A stretch of 64,000 nt of DNA from Chrysomallon squamiferum (GCA_012295275.1 CM022674.1:9634260-9698259); one strand, 5' to 3'; shown: positions 13,201-26,151, numbered from the stretch's first letter. The notes: generated by a model from the sequence alone, not told the origin. Translations and numbers: made by a program.

Positions 13201-14678
13201 CTATGAAACACTGCGCATTGGATACCATGGAAACACCACAGCAGATCCTTGCCACTGGGTGGCTGCAACACAACTACCTCTACAAGAACCACCAGAAGAG
13301 CAGTTCATCAAACAAAGCAACGAGCAAACGATCCCTTACCAGTTCCTCAACAAGTAACTGATCTTCTAATTCCTGACAACTATAAGCAGATGACCATGGC
13401 AAAACAATTCCTTCTCCATGACAATGAAACAGGCGATGCATTTCACATGCTTGTCTATGCCTTCTGGCTCAGTCAAGCTGCTGGTTTATGGATGGAACTT
13501 TCAACTCTGCTTTCAGCTGTATACAGTATACACTCTCCACGACTCCCAGATCATTCCTTGTGTTTATGTAGTTCTGTCCAACAAGCAAGAGACAACATAT
13601 ACTGAAAGTTTCTGAAGAATGCCAACTGTGACCTCAACCCTGACGCAGTTCTCGTGGATTTCGAAATGGGAGCAATCAACGCCATTTTCTGGATATTTCT
13701 GAAACGTTGTGAAGAAGGAACACTCACTTAACAGAATGACTGTTACCCAGATCCTAGCAGGAGAAGGTCCACCCCCTCAGTGATGAGTATACAGAGATAT
13801 TGGGCAACGCCTACAAACAGTAGTCAGGGACTACCAGAACAGGCCCCGTCTCGTGGTGTGGCACACAATCTCCAAATGTAAATTTATTATGAAATCTAGG
13901 ACATGTTTATAATTGTATATAAATGCCACACAAATGTACATAAAAGTAAACTCATTCAACATAATTTGCATTTCATTGTTTCATTTATGTTTTCATAATA
14001 AAAGCTGTATAAAGGGGGAAATATCCTCATACCATGTATCAGGTAGATCAGCTTTTATGAACACTGTTGATACATTAGCAACCGTCATAATAATGTAGTA
14101 TCAGAAGTTATCCAAACTGCTTTTTCAAAGTGGATTATTTTAAAAACAGTGGAACACAGTGTAATAAAAATATGATAAAGTGTATCCATTTAACTCAGAT
14201 TTAACACAGTCCAAAATTGTTTATTTAGAAATTAGTGAGCAGTTTACTAAGTTTTTCTGTGTATTTTTAAAACTTTTGAATACATATTTCAGGTTGCAAG
14301 ATATTGAAGTTGTTTCCCTTAAAAGCACAAAACAAAACTACAAGAGTCTTGCTCAAAAGGCTGAAGAATTTAGACAAAAGCATTTGTATGGTGGAAAAAT
14401 AAAGAGAGAAAGCTGTAATTATATTCTTTATCTTAACTTTTGTAAATGTCTTAATTTATCCTGTTCTTTTACCAGTTTGATCTGATCTATCTTCTTGGCA
14501 CACCTGTTGATACTGATGTTTTTCAGTGTGTTACTTTGTCAAAGTTTGATAAGTTAAACTTCTAAATTATTCTAATATACCGTAGCAATATAAAAGTAAT
14601 GGTTTTCCTTCTACTTTTTTTTAAATTTCAGTTGAAGATTTAAAGGCAAGAAGAGAGAAACACAAGACTTGTTATTAG
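10214..14678 (+). CDS. NOL7: NOL7-like nucleolar protein, six exons
   Basis: Small basic/acidic nucleolar protein of the NUC129 family, linked in vertebrates to early rRNA processing. Coding exons: 10214-10367, 11272-11459, 11727-11847, 12325-12397, 14293-14414, 14632-14678. Phases 1, 0, 1, 2, 1 match at each join, giving 705 nt and 234 residues (human NOL7 is about 257). Residues ~1-75 are Ser/Asp/Glu-rich. A central block reads ISFSTSRTTA, then a charged helix with KIKRKQKDDLYKEQKRTKLQ and KLPDDILDSLT, the hallmark of NOL7 (KR.R..L..EQK...LP..IL..LT). The fifth exon carries QKAEEFRQKHLYGGKIKRES, matching the family AQ.F....LYG motif. The last exon ends EKHKTCY-stop, so the extended vertebrate C-terminus is absent. 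Poly(A) signal AATAAA at 14699. Intron 4 contains a transposon relic. Recognition is by motif; the model is internally consistent. Confidence 0.75.
10368..11271 (+). other. Intron 1 of the NOL7-like gene
   Basis: AT-rich, donor GTAAGA, acceptor after an A-run (CCAAAAAAG). Nothing else recognised. Confidence 0.65.
11848..12324 (+). other. Intron 3 of the NOL7-like gene
   Basis: Donor GTAAGT, acceptor TTATACAG; AT-rich, no other feature seen. Confidence 0.65.
12501..14026 (+). mobile_element. Decayed MULE transposon with FLYWCH-type N-terminus, in intron 4 of the NOL7-like gene
   Basis: A 1.5-kb block inside the intron, less AT-rich than its surroundings at 12.95-13.87 kb. Candidate terminal inverted repeats are GGGCATTTCCCCCTT at 12501-12515 and AAGGGGGAAATATCC at 14012-14026, matching at 13 of 15 positions when one is reverse-complemented. 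A clear target duplication was not seen. The interior encodes transposase fragments in the host gene's orientation. The boundaries are tentative; the element identity is well supported by the interior protein pieces. Confidence 0.6.
12962..13850 (+). pseudogene. Broken FLYWCH/MULE transposase
   Basis: Successive fragments in shifting frames. An N-terminal FLYWCH-like piece (12985-13170) has IVIDGYIYVKQKDLA, LYECEIRRRGKVN and GQCKATVK. Next comes METPQQILATG (13230s), then LPVPQQVTDLLIP (13336 on). Then KQFLLHDNETGD, FQLYTVYTLHDSQIIPCVYV with LSNKQETTYT (13500-13610), and DAVLVDFEMGAIN (13643-13682) carrying a catalytic-type Asp. The order is that of Mutator-like element transposases with a FLYWCH zinc finger. 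At least three frame changes and stops break it, so it cannot be active. Downstream text to about 13870 is further decayed. Confidence 0.75.
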
Positions 14679-16188
14679 TAAAACTTTTATATTTTAATAA
14701 TAAAAACATTATTCCAAAAAAATTGTATTGATTTATCCTGAACCTATGATTTTGTGAAAACATAATAAATGTTTATTGTAGTGAGGTTAATTAGTAGAGA
14801 ACTTATCTGTGATGTTTTCAGCCTTTTTACATTATGTACAAACACATTTTCCCCTTACCTAATAATTTCTATTTATTTCTGATAACAATGGCTATATTTG
14901 TCTTAACTGCAGTTTAAAAGTACTGCTAATATTTAAGTGGACTACATCAAAATGAAAAGGACATTAAACATTTTTATAATTGTTTACTTTAAACATGCAT
15001 CCATTTACTAGTTCTGAATAAACTTGAATCATAATTGGGCTTACACAATGTGAGATAGCATGTTGTAGAGATCACAACTGTGAATACTAATTCATTGAAC
15101 TAAATATGACGTTACATAAACATATCACTGAACTGATTAATGATGATGATGATGTGTTGTTACAGAACTTGTATGAGGACATATTGAATGATGTCAGTTT
15201 TCTTCAGTGTAACAGATGTTCTCCCAACAGATTTTAATTTAAAATTGATGAAACAAAAAAATTATAATAATAATACTGCAAGTCATAATGAAAACACCCT
15301 TTTAAATAAGTAAATCTGTATATAAATGATTATTAACAATGAAGAGAATATCGATCAAACTTGTAATAATGCCATATCTAACAGCTGTTTTGATATTTAG
15401 GCTAGATGGAATTTTTATAGCTGAGGTAGAATTATAAAAAATTTAAAATACTGATTGTTCTCAACTGTGATTGACTTTTATTTTTTAATCTATTTTTTAC
15501 TTCCATATTTTATTTTTTGTTCATTTTCTTGTTTGTTTATTATTATTATTATTTGTGAGACGTCGGAAGTGACGACAAAAAGAAAATGGCACAGAACATG
15601 ATTTTAAGAAGTTTGATGAACAGTTTCTTACAAAGCTCATAGTTGCCTAATTAAAACAGAAATACTGAAAAAGATAACAACAATGGTCTTAACGCGACGT
15701 GTGTCACTGTAATAGTATAGTTAATTTCATATAAAAATCGGGGATCTTACGTGTTTTGGAAATTGTCCAGTGTTTTCCAGGACCTTAAAAGTTTTTGAAA
15801 ATCATGTTTTGTTATCTTGACTGTGAAAACGTTATGGAAAATCATGTCTTGCCTTAAATAAAATGCGTTAAATACTGGTTTGTTTCACCAATATTTAGCA
15901 CCGACCCAACGCCCCGTTTTAACCGTATAGATTAGCCAAAAAAAAAAAAAAAAAAAAAAAAATGGTTCCGTTCTATCCTGAAAGATTAATTCAGGTTCAC
16001 TTGCGCAGGAGGCTCGTGTTGCTAAAAACAACATTATTTCGTTTCCTGTATTCCAGTTTTTAAAATCCCGTCCGATACGAAAAAAGTATCGGCTTATAGT
16101 CTGAAAAAAATGTTAACACAGTTATAAATGCAGCTGAAATGCTTTAATACACCAGACATTTTAATTTTTAACGTATTATATAGTGAAG
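14679..16188. other. Intergenic region right of the NOL7-like gene
   Basis: NOL7 poly(A) signal at 14699, then AT-rich sequence. A small less AT-rich stretch near 15560-15600 contains GACGTCGGAAGTGACGAC, a CRE/ETS-like cluster. An A-run lies at 15938-15962. No exon found on either strand. Confidence 0.5.
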
Positions 16189-16320
16189 TGAAGATACAAA
16201 CTCAGAAACTGTGGTCCAATTAGCTGAAAAGTAATAAACAATACTGTAATTCACTTACAATTAGTGATAATTTGTCAGTATATATTCTTGGTTGGTTTAC
16301 AGCTGTCTTCCAAGTCTTAC
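16189..16320 (+). repeat. Dispersed direct repeat, copy 1 (~130 bp)
   Basis: Shares long blocks with 20544-20663 in the same orientation: GAAGATACAAAC, GTGGTCCAATTAGCTGAAA, AATTAGTGATAATTTGTC, then GTTTACAGCTGTCTTCCAAG (20 bases). Copies differ by small indels. It is not recognised as a named family and is probably a fragment of an interspersed element. Confidence 0.75.
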
Positions 16321-16386
16321 AGCAATACATCATTTTAGTACACATTGACTGTGTTGGAGGGGGTGGATTTTCGAACGTTACTTTTT

Positions 16387-16560
16387 ACAGTGGTACCTTG
16401 ACTTAAAGTTTAATTCGTTCCGTGACCGAACTCGTAACTCAATTTTCTCGTATACCAAATCAATTTTCCCAACTAAAATTAACTGAAATACCATTAATCC
16501 GTTCCAGCCCCTCAAAAAAAAAAAAAACCTCATTTTTATTTTTTTTTTTATTTTTTTAAC
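16387..16560 (+). mobile_element. DNA-transposon end, CAGTGGTACC type
   Basis: Begins ACAGTGGTACCTTGACTT, followed by TTTAATTCGTTCCGTGACCG, CTCGTAACTC, and later TTAATCCGTTCCAGCCCC. I recall this CAGTGGTACCTCGACTTACG-type end from interspersed elements of many invertebrate and vertebrate genomes, with hAT-like termini. No matching right end (reverse complement of the same start) was found downstream, so this copy is truncated. The family name is uncertain. Confidence 0.55.
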
Positions 16561-19500
16561 TTGTTTTTAAATAAGGAAAATGTATTTATGAATGACAAAC
16601 TTTGTAAAAAAAAAAATAATAATAATAATAATAAAAGAGAATGTAAAGAAATAAATTGGTTTTGTAAAGTGTATTTATCTTGGAGATCAGAATTTTTTGG
16701 AAATTTGGATTTGTGTACTATGGAAAGTTTTGGAAAAGTTACGGAAATTTTGACAGACCAAGGCGTACGAACCCTGAAAAATACATGTTGTGCATGTGTT
16801 CTGCATTATGTCGAGTGTTATTTGTGACGTGACTGGTATCTGTAGTACAAGACATGAATAAATAAACAGATGCTGCATGAAAGCCGAATTAAGAAAACCG
16901 CATCTATTACAAAGTAAAACAAAGGGGGGAAAGTTTAATGCATTTGATATTAATACTGTTATTAGAGCGGGTTTTGTTTTATTATTATTTTTGTAACTGT
17001 TAAACAATATTAGTAATTTCATTGTTATTAACTAGTTTGTTGAAAGTCACTGAGAAAAAACTGTCATTTTCTTTAAACTTTATTATTTTAAAAAATATCG
17101 GAATTGGCATGGTCTAAAGATATGTTCAAAAAATTTTTTTCAGAAATTGCACTTCATTTTTCATCTAATTTATTCTACTAAGATTCCATTTCTTTTTTCT
17201 TTTTTTATATTATTATTATTAATAGTAGTAGTAATAGTAGCAGTGCAAAGTAAATGATTCAGTTTAGAACTGATTTACTAACATCAAGAAAGTTGACGGG
17301 GAAAGGTTGATAATGCAACTTTTTTCACGATTTACATGTAGAAGGGCATTTTTAATCATTTTAAATTGTGGCATCTACAATTTTCCTTCTAAATCATCTA
17401 GATTGGTTTATGAAAATTATAATAAATAAAATCCTTGCATTTTGTAAATTGTAGATAATATTTTTATTAACGACATTATGGGTCTGCCTCGTGGACTATT
17501 TGAAGTGCTATAACAGTATATGGCGAACGAACACTAAACTGGGGTAGTCATTATCAACAATTTTAAGAAAAAAAAGTCTGTTGCGCGTTCATTTTTTATC
17601 TTAATCCAGTGCTTTCTGGTTAATATGATATTTTTAATTTTATCAAACTAAATATCTCAGATTTGTATAACTTTATTATCATCTCAGCCTTTAGTAGTGC
17701 GTTAAAATATCGGGGTCTATGTGATCACTTAAATTTTTCCTCAGTAATTTTGTTGTAATAATGACTCGTGCTTCGGCGATTGTTATCTGTATGTTTGTTT
17801 TTGCTGTCTAAATATTTTTGGATGTTGGTCTGATACATCGAAGCGATTGAATAACGATTGTCGGTCATTATCAAAATTGGAAAGATGAAAGCATGAAAAT
17901 AAATTATATGTAGTTGGAGGTTTGTTTTATTTCCTTCTCTTAAAACCGAGTATTATGTGAAAACTAGTTTCTGACATTATGTACTTATAGAAAAGCTTTT
18001 GTTTGACAGACGCTTTGTTAAATAATAGTTATTAGTGTTATTTGGTCTAAGTGTATTGTTAGTTAATACCTTAAAAGATGCGTAATAACAGTATTTAATG
18101 AAAACCAGAAACAAAACTTTGAATTTAACTTTTTAAAATGTTTCCACTGCACATTGTTTTATATAATTAGTGGCAGACTACATCACACTCCCGCGACTTG
18201 TTAAATGAAAATAATTAATTTTACCTCGACAATACGTATTAAAATAAAACACACACACACACGTGTTTTTTCTCTTTCTCGCACATATGTTTTTCTCTTT
18301 CTCGCATATAATATTATGACTTGTTTGGTACCCGCGTATCACATTTCTAATATATATGAAGGCGAAAAACATTTTGTTGTTGTTGTTGTTGTTTTGTGTT
18401 TTTTTACAAATAATACGCAATAATTAACCCAACATTTTGCCTTGCCTTGAAAGGTGATCAGTTTTGTTAACCGAAGAATTAAAATAAAATAAATGTACGT
18501 TATTTACCAAGGTTATGTAACATATTTTTGCGGTGTTGATAAAATAACCATAATACGATCATTCCAGCTGGCTTGTAAAATGATGTATAAAAGTTTGTAA
18601 ATAATAATAAGTTATCTTCGATCACAATTTGATTTACAACTTGCTTTTCTTTTGTAATCTGAGATAAGAAAAATCCATATATACCAAAATAAAATGTATT
18701 GTTAATGTGGTGATAACACCCAGCTTAAGAACTTTTATAATCCTGGAATAATTTGGCGATTACCTTGTACTAATATAATAAACTGATGAATAAGAAGATG
18801 AACATGTTTACAGCAACTGATTGTTACTCTGTAAGTTAAACACTAATTTATATTTTAATAACGTGTTGGTTGCTTATAATAATTATTATAAACGTTATAT
18901 TGTCGATATGGATTTGTTTTTAATGTTTGTCACAAAAAGTACTTTTATCTTGTACGATAATGACTTACATGATGATAATAACGACTTCGTTGTCAGTTAC
19001 TACATACTCCAAGGATTATTAAATGTCTTACTAAAACAAATGTTACTTTGTTATGAGTTAATTAATATTTCAAACTATTCAATATCAGCTGTGCTATCAA
19101 GTTTATTTATCAAGTAAGACATAAGCATATAAATAAAAACATTTCCATTACTGCACTAACATTTTGTTCACATGTTCTTTATTGGTCTTGCCGTAAAACT
19201 GATTATATATAAAAAAAAATGGTCATATTTGTTGCTGCATTATTTTCAGTACGAATAAGAAGATACACAGGTTGTAAATTCTGTAAACATTCCATAAATT
19301 TTTGTAAATGTATTTACTTTTTTAATAGTGTGTATGCATGTACTACTTTTGCAAAAAACAAATACAGTTGTCTACATCTACAAACACCAAATTTGTAAAA
19401 TAAATATATCAGTTAATAAGTTATTTTATTTTATGCTGAAAACGCAATGAACAAGTACAAAAAGAAATATTTAGAAGATAAATACTGCGAATTTCAGAGA

Positions 19501-20081
19501 CATTTCAAACAGATAATAAGATAGAGATACTTATACTGGGAAAACAAAATACAAAACACAAGTCTCAAATGCATAGCTGAGATTTCAGTAGAAACATCTT
19601 GTTTAACATGTAGTCCACATCAAAAAACATTCCTCGTATTTCAGTTTTCTGAAACTTACATTCAGTTACAGTCCACTTGATTCAAATAGAAAGACAGTTT
19701 AACGGGGTTTTTTTTAATTTTAACAACGCTTATAATAGTAATAAAACATTTAAGAACAGGAGAAATAAATAATCACTGATAGTTATGTGTATTATAAAGG
19801 CACGTTATAGTTGAAAAAAGACAAATATATTTTCCTTATTCTTTTTTCCAACATTTTTATAATAATAATAATAATAATAATAATAACAGAATAAAGGTAA
19901 TAAAATAAATAAATATATTTAAATTTAGTATTTATGTGAGAACAATCTGATTTATCACTTCATAATAGTGTCAGTCTGAAAAGTCTTATTTATATCATCT
20001 GCATGCATATTCAGTGTAAGTAGAGTTAATAAATAAATTTAAACATCCTGCAAATAAAAGGCCACATCGGCATTCAGTTTG

Positions 20082-20132
<51 letters not shown>

Positions 20133-20543
20133 TGTGTGTGTTCCTTTTATATACATATAGATATATATATATATGGTAAATAATGCCTGTACGACATATA
20201 TTATGCGTGTGCATGGATAAGTGCGTTTGTTGCGAACATGTACATACAAATGTTCAGATCTGAGGAACTGGTTGTGTACTGACGGTAAACTGCCTACAAA
20301 ACAGTTTGCTGTTAGTCGATGCCGAGACGTGTTTCTTCTTTCACTCGATTGCTGAAACATGTCAGATTAAACTGCTGTCATAAAAATGTGTTATTCACTG
20401 ATACACACACATCTGAACACTTATGTAGAGATGCGTTCGTCGCTAATCAGGCATAGTACTTTTCATGTAGAATGTCATTAAACTGAACAAAGCCGCCCAT
20501 GCTTCTGTGTGTTCGTCCGTCCAGACGTCTTGCATTTGTTTTA
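16561..20543. other. Non-coding AT-rich stretch
   Basis: Short open frames around 16561-17022, 18178-18423, 18821-19117 and 19995-20360 have repeat-like or low-complexity translations and no splice context. (ATA)n at 19858-19887. Nothing supported as a gene. Confidence 0.5.
20080..20175. repeat. (TG)n then (TA)n microsatellite
   Basis: About 30 TG units interrupted once, then a short spacer and TATATA at 20160-20175. Confidence 0.9.
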
Positions 20544-20663
20544 GTGAAGATACAAACTGTGGTCCAATTAGCTGAAACGTAATAAACAGTACACTTATAA
20601 TTAGTGATAATTTGTCTATCAGTATATATTCTTGATTCGTTTACAGCTGTCTTCCAAGTCTGA
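20544..20663 (+). repeat. Dispersed direct repeat, copy 2
   Basis: Same unit as 16189-16320, lacking a short insertion (CTCAGAAA) and with a few substitutions; ends at CTTCCAAGTCT. The two copies lie about 4.3 kb apart. Confidence 0.75.
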
Positions 20664-21459
20664 CGCAGAAATAAAATAACGCTTTAATGAAGCATACATA
20701 CTCATATGCATGCATGCATACAAACAAATATACATACATATGCACATATAAACTTATAATTGATTATACATGGATATTTATGTGCAAATATTTGATTTTA
20801 ATATAGCATATGAAGTAAGATATTTAATAAAATATATATTTCCAACGGTTATTCTCCTTTAATATCGATCTTTCTTTCGAAAAGTAACTAGTAAATAACC
20901 ATTAAGTTATTTTAATTTATTTAAAAATTAATAAATTTAACTACCTATCATTAACAGTCGTTTTAATTTATTTAAAAAATAATTTCATGACCTGTATGTT
21001 AAATATTTTGTTTGTTCTAGTTTCAGAATTAAGGAGTCTATCCAAAAGTCGGTTATATCAAAAAGTTTTCATTTAATATATAATTTTATTTTACTGCATG
21101 TAATATATGTTGTTATGGTGATTTGTTTTCAATATCTTATACTGCATAAAAAGTATAAAGTAAATTGTTAGTATTAATAAATGTAGATTATAGAAGACAA
21201 AAAAATTACCTAAATGCTTTAGTAAGTAAGTAAGTAATACATCGATAAATAAATAAATAAATAAATACAATTTCATTATCATAAATCGTTATACTCACTT
21301 GTAGCTTAGGTTTCAAGATAACTTGTTTAAAATATAAATAAGGATGATAAAATATTTTATCAGTACTTTTGATAGCTAGTATTCTCACATTAAAGTTTAG
21401 GTTTACAGACATTTACTGACATATGTAGACTCTATTTCATACATACTGATTCATCTGAC

Positions 21460-21461
<2 letters not shown>

Positions 21462-21527
<66 letters not shown>

Positions 21528-21528
21528 G
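21462..21528. repeat. (ATT)n microsatellite
   Basis: About 22 uninterrupted ATT units about 160 bp beyond the end of the globin exon. Confidence 0.9.
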
Positions 21529-21690
21529 CTATTATTCGTTTAAATTAATCAATTAATTTTGTTATATCTCTGTGAGACATTAGTACTCTTTATGGTATAT
21601 TCGACATACGAATGATTTGAATTACTCGGGGTTTCTGAATTATCTTGTGTCTGTATGTTATTTTCTATAATTTACACTAACTATACTTAC

Positions 21691-21916
21691 ATCAATAAAT
21701 TCTTTTCTTACACTATAACCGACATGTCTTTTTCCGAGAGAGACCATTATAGCTTCCAGTTTGTCTGTGTCGTCAAGTCTGTTAATACACTTTTCTACTG
21801 TTCCCATGACTCTGAGCGCGTGGTCTCTCAGAATAACACTGTTTTTCATTTCGGACTGAGACAGGCCACGGAACAACTGAAACGATTCCTGGAATTCAGG
21901 ATATGCTTCAAAAAGC
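21691..21916 (-). CDS. Globin (globin-X-like), central exon B12.2-G7.0
   Basis: Haem-binding globin core. The exon opens after acceptor GATACAG at phase 2 and closes at phase 0 (GAT|GTAAGT), encoding 75 residues: LFEAYPEFQE, FQLFRGLSQSEMK, LRDHALRVMGTVEKCINRLD, KLEAIMVSLGKRHVGY, and EFID. The start of helix C, the CD1 Phe region (FQLF), distal His E7 (RDHALRV) and proximal His F8 (GKRH) are all visible. The exon ends at exactly the two canonical globin intron positions. The pattern HALRVM...VEK resembles globin X and cytoglobin more than molluscan myoglobins. The N-terminal exon lies at 38189-38367. The last exon (helices G7-H) should lie further left on the minus strand, but I could not find it; it may be outside my recognition, or the gene may be incomplete. 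Confidence 0.85.
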
Positions 21917-21985
21917 CTGTATCAGAAATAAAAAGACTTGAATATAAAATAAAACTATCAAAAAGGAAATTAAAATGATATCATC

Positions 21986-21990
<5 letters not shown>

Positions 21991-22029
<39 letters not shown>
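21991..22029. repeat. (CA)n microsatellite
   Basis: About 19 uninterrupted AC units. Confidence 0.9.
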
Positions 22030-22030
<1 letters not shown>

Positions 22031-25000
22031 TTATAAATCGATATTAGGCGGAATGAGAAAAAGAAGATGAAATTCATTTTATTTTTTTTATTGTTTTTTA
22101 AAGTATTAAAATAAATAATTTATTGATTGCTTTAACACTGGATAGCCGTAATCAGATATTCAGAACAAAAGCATGCAAAGTTTAATTCATTATGAAATTG
22201 TCAACACTTTAATTAAAAGTCCAGTTACCTTTAAACATAAAAATATCTTCAAATTATTTACAGTTCAATAATGTATTCAGCAGAATGATTTTGATCTGAA
22301 ATCTTATTTTTTCTACACTTCTCCTGAATATCAGGACATGCTTTCTGAGATTTTAATTTTAAACATTTATTATGTTTGTTTTTTAAATATGATAAATTTA
22401 TAAGGTACGTAGATGGATAATCTATGCAGTCAAGATAATTACCACAGAAGGAAAAATATTATGATAATGATGATGATGATAAAAAGAAGAACAGAAAGAA
22501 ATGTAATGGTAAAATAAATTTTAAAAATTGTGTCCGGACAATTTTAATAATGCAATTTTTGATAATTAACATTTTCAAAATGATAATTTAAAAAACAATA
22601 ATAATAAATAAATAAATAAACAAAATTTTCGAACTGGTTTTGATAGAACTGCTTGCTACAGAGAATGAAAACACTGTGTTGATGTCCACGGCAGTGCTGA
22701 GTACAGCGGCCTGTGGTAACTCTTCTTTCAACTTTCCTTGTATAAAACATGTTTCAAATATCAAACAAGAAAACATACAGGTGATAAATTGTTATAAAGA
22801 ATATGTTTATCCTGTAGTGGTCTGCGCTAATAATAACAAAAAAACATAATTAAACACATTGTTTTGTAATAAATTTACAGCAGTGGCATAATTTATTTAT
22901 ATATTTATTTATTTTCCTTGCTATACTTTATGATAGTGTATCTAGTAAAGAAATATATATAATGAAAGGACTGAAATGGAAACATCTGTTTATTTAAGTC
23001 TGTACTGTCTGCAGAAGACTGTTTGTTTTACATGCTTATCAGAGAATGGAGATGATTAATTCTTCAAAAATTATTCTACAGGAAAATAAAGTGATTCTTA
23101 GATATGTATTATTCACTTCTGATCTTTCCATAAATGTATTAGAAGGGAAATAGCCTATGGAAACGTTCGTAAAATGAACTAAAACACAATTAACGATTTA
23201 TTTCCATTACTCTTCTCACTGTATGATCCGTGTTTAGCCTTTTGTAGCTACAGAATACAAATATTAGTCGACAAAAATGATAAATGCAGTCAATTTATAA
23301 TGAACAATTTCGACTTTGACAAAATGGGTTTTTGTCTGCCTCTCTGTATGTGTGTGTGTATGTGTGTGTGTGTGTGTGTGTTTATTTTATTGTGTTGTCA
23401 GGAGTACTGATTAATAATTACTGCTTGCTTCTATTGAAAATTTTATACTTGTACGCCGGTAACCGGATCAGTTTTGTCAGGGATCCTTCGGTTTTTAACG
23501 AGTCCATCATGGGAAGATTCCGAAGATAACTTCCTGTTGTCCAAATTGCATGAGGCCATGCTCATAATTACTCAGATCTGGTCATACTCATGCAAATATA
23601 TAGTCGAGTATAGTTTCTGTAATGAAGTCATAACAGTAGTCGTTCCATGCTTATGACAAACTTTATCATATCAACATAGTAAAGTATGCAAAACTACGTC
23701 GGTCATATAAAATAACTGATTGTTCTTTAAAATAGCTAGTATACTGCCTCCGTATTTGATTACTGTCTCTCTCTGTGTTGTATGACGGACTGTGTGTGTG
23801 CTTGTTATGTCGGCCTATGTGTGCTGCAAGTCTGTCTTTACAAGATCAAGGTATGTCTAGTATAAGTGTTTGGATTTATCGAAGATATCTACATACCTAT
23901 GTTAATTGCTTAAAACAGTTTCATATATTAAATAATGTTTTATTATTTTTTTATACTAACTAAAAATGTTTTTGCACATGTTGAATATATTACGGACATT
24001 CATTTACACGTACGCATGCATATATAACATTTACGAACCCCTCCCCCCCAAAAAAAAAACCCCAGATACAAATTGCAGAAATAAAAATAATGGTACTATT
24101 ACTAATGGTAATGCTAGTAGCAGTAGAGATAGCGGTGATAGTAATAATTATATATAAAGTTACACACACACACACGCGTACGCACATGTACACACATACA
24201 CTCATATACACCTAGAGAGAAATAAATAAGACAGAGTAATAATTGTATTACTTGTTCTAATAATAATAAAATTATCAATTGTACCAACTATTTCGTTAGA
24301 AATATAATAATTAAACCAAATATACGAAACAAGAGCGAGTAAGAAAACACTAATTTGACTAACATTATTTCAGTGAGTGTTAACTCTGTAACATGGACAT
24401 TTCCCAGATGACATCTTCAAAAGAGGTTACTAATATTACAGCTTGACAGTTTGATTCTATTAATGTAATCTGTTTACCGTTATTTCATATTACTAAATCT
24501 AGCACCATGACAACAAATAACATTTCACTTTCAGTGTTTATTTAATAATACGTCCTGAAGCACTTCACTTCAGAGTTGACCTGGAAGACCTTGCAATGTT
24601 TTGAGGGCAAATTACAACTTGACTCGTGGACACACAATGATGGTTTTAGTCGTTATTTTTACAGTGTCATCATAATTAAGACTTGCAAATTATGAATTTG
24701 TTTGTGTCCAGTGAAAGACTTGAAACGGAGTCTTTGTAATTGTTACTGTAATTAGTTGCCGTTTGTAACTAACAATACTAATGTCTATTTATCTATATAA
24801 TCTGCCTGTCTCTAACTATCTATCTATCTAGCTATTTATCTACTATCTATATATATATATTCTTTTTTACTGACCTGTGAAAAAATACTTTATAATCATA
24901 AAAGTACGCAGTGGTGATTTTAGATATCTCTAACCAATCACACTGATAGATTATAACATCGTATTAGCCAGAGTAACAGAATTTTTTATTTTTTTTATTT

Positions 25001-26106
25001 TGAATTCTCATTATTTCTTTCTGATCACCAATTAAAAGCTGAATTTATTTAAAGACCTGTGTATTTATTTTGTTTATCAATCCAGGCGATCTCAGGCGAT
25101 AGCGAGTAATTATATTCTACGTTTTAATACTCAGGATTTACTTTACAGCTGTTTAATACGTAAAATAAAACACAATAAGCGATATCGATGATTTCGTGAA
25201 TGATTGTTTGTCTTCAACGTAAACTAAAGTCGTATTTGTGTTGATATAAACGATAAATGTGAACCTCTATTGCCAGCAATTACATTTACAGTGATTCTCG
25301 AGGCTACAGTTTGTGTAATGTCACTGAAGCAATACTGAGTTTTGAAATTAACTTACTGATTGAAAAAAAGAAAAGTAAACCTATAAAAAGTACACTCAAT
25401 TTCCGTCTAAGCCATGGTGCGTTATCAAACACAAGTTGAAATCAATGTTTTTGCAAGCAGGTTTAGCAACATAAAGACAAGAATTCCCGATATACAAGAC
25501 GAAATTTAATTGCTATTAATGTTTATGGTCTAAAGATTAAAAATACAGAATTTCAAAGACAGAACTCTGAAAGATTAGAAACTAATTTTACATATGCTCA
25601 GTGACGTATAAAAGAAAACAGATCATGCACAGAATGACCAATTTCACAATAATTCATCAATATCTCTAACACTAGTAGTGATAACGCGACGAGAAACAGA
25701 AGTCAGGGCATTGTCTTCAGTTATAATTTATTCCCCGCTTAATTCCAAACAATAACCAAAAGGTTAACCTTCATTCATTAATTTAAAGAAACCATCATTA
25801 TATCTGGACACCTCGTGTAAAGAGTAACAATAATGACAAATTAAGTTGTGATAGATCTAGACAACATCAAATTATTTAAATTCATCCATTACGTTAGGGC
25901 TTTCAAATAGTTTTTGAGTAAGGATGAAAACACGAATGAGAGATAAACGTAAAATTTTATGCACATATTTGATTAGAGAAATGCAGCAGGCGGTGGAGGC
26001 CACTGTAGATCGCGGCGATAGCAGTCATAATGTGGAAGCCCTGCATTACTTACACACACAGTCGCACACAAACACACACACAACAAACACACATTCACAC
26101 ACAGAT

Positions 26107-26107
26107 G

Positions 26108-26147
<40 letters not shown>
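26107..26147. repeat. (CA)n microsatellite
   Basis: Perfect CA run, preceded by degenerate CACA-rich sequence from 26050. Confidence 0.9.

Positions 26148-26151
<4 letters not shown>

Noticed and set aside
21655-21978. Plus-strand 107-codon frame
   Set aside because: Antisense of the globin exon; only the minus strand shows globin residues and canonical splice sites.
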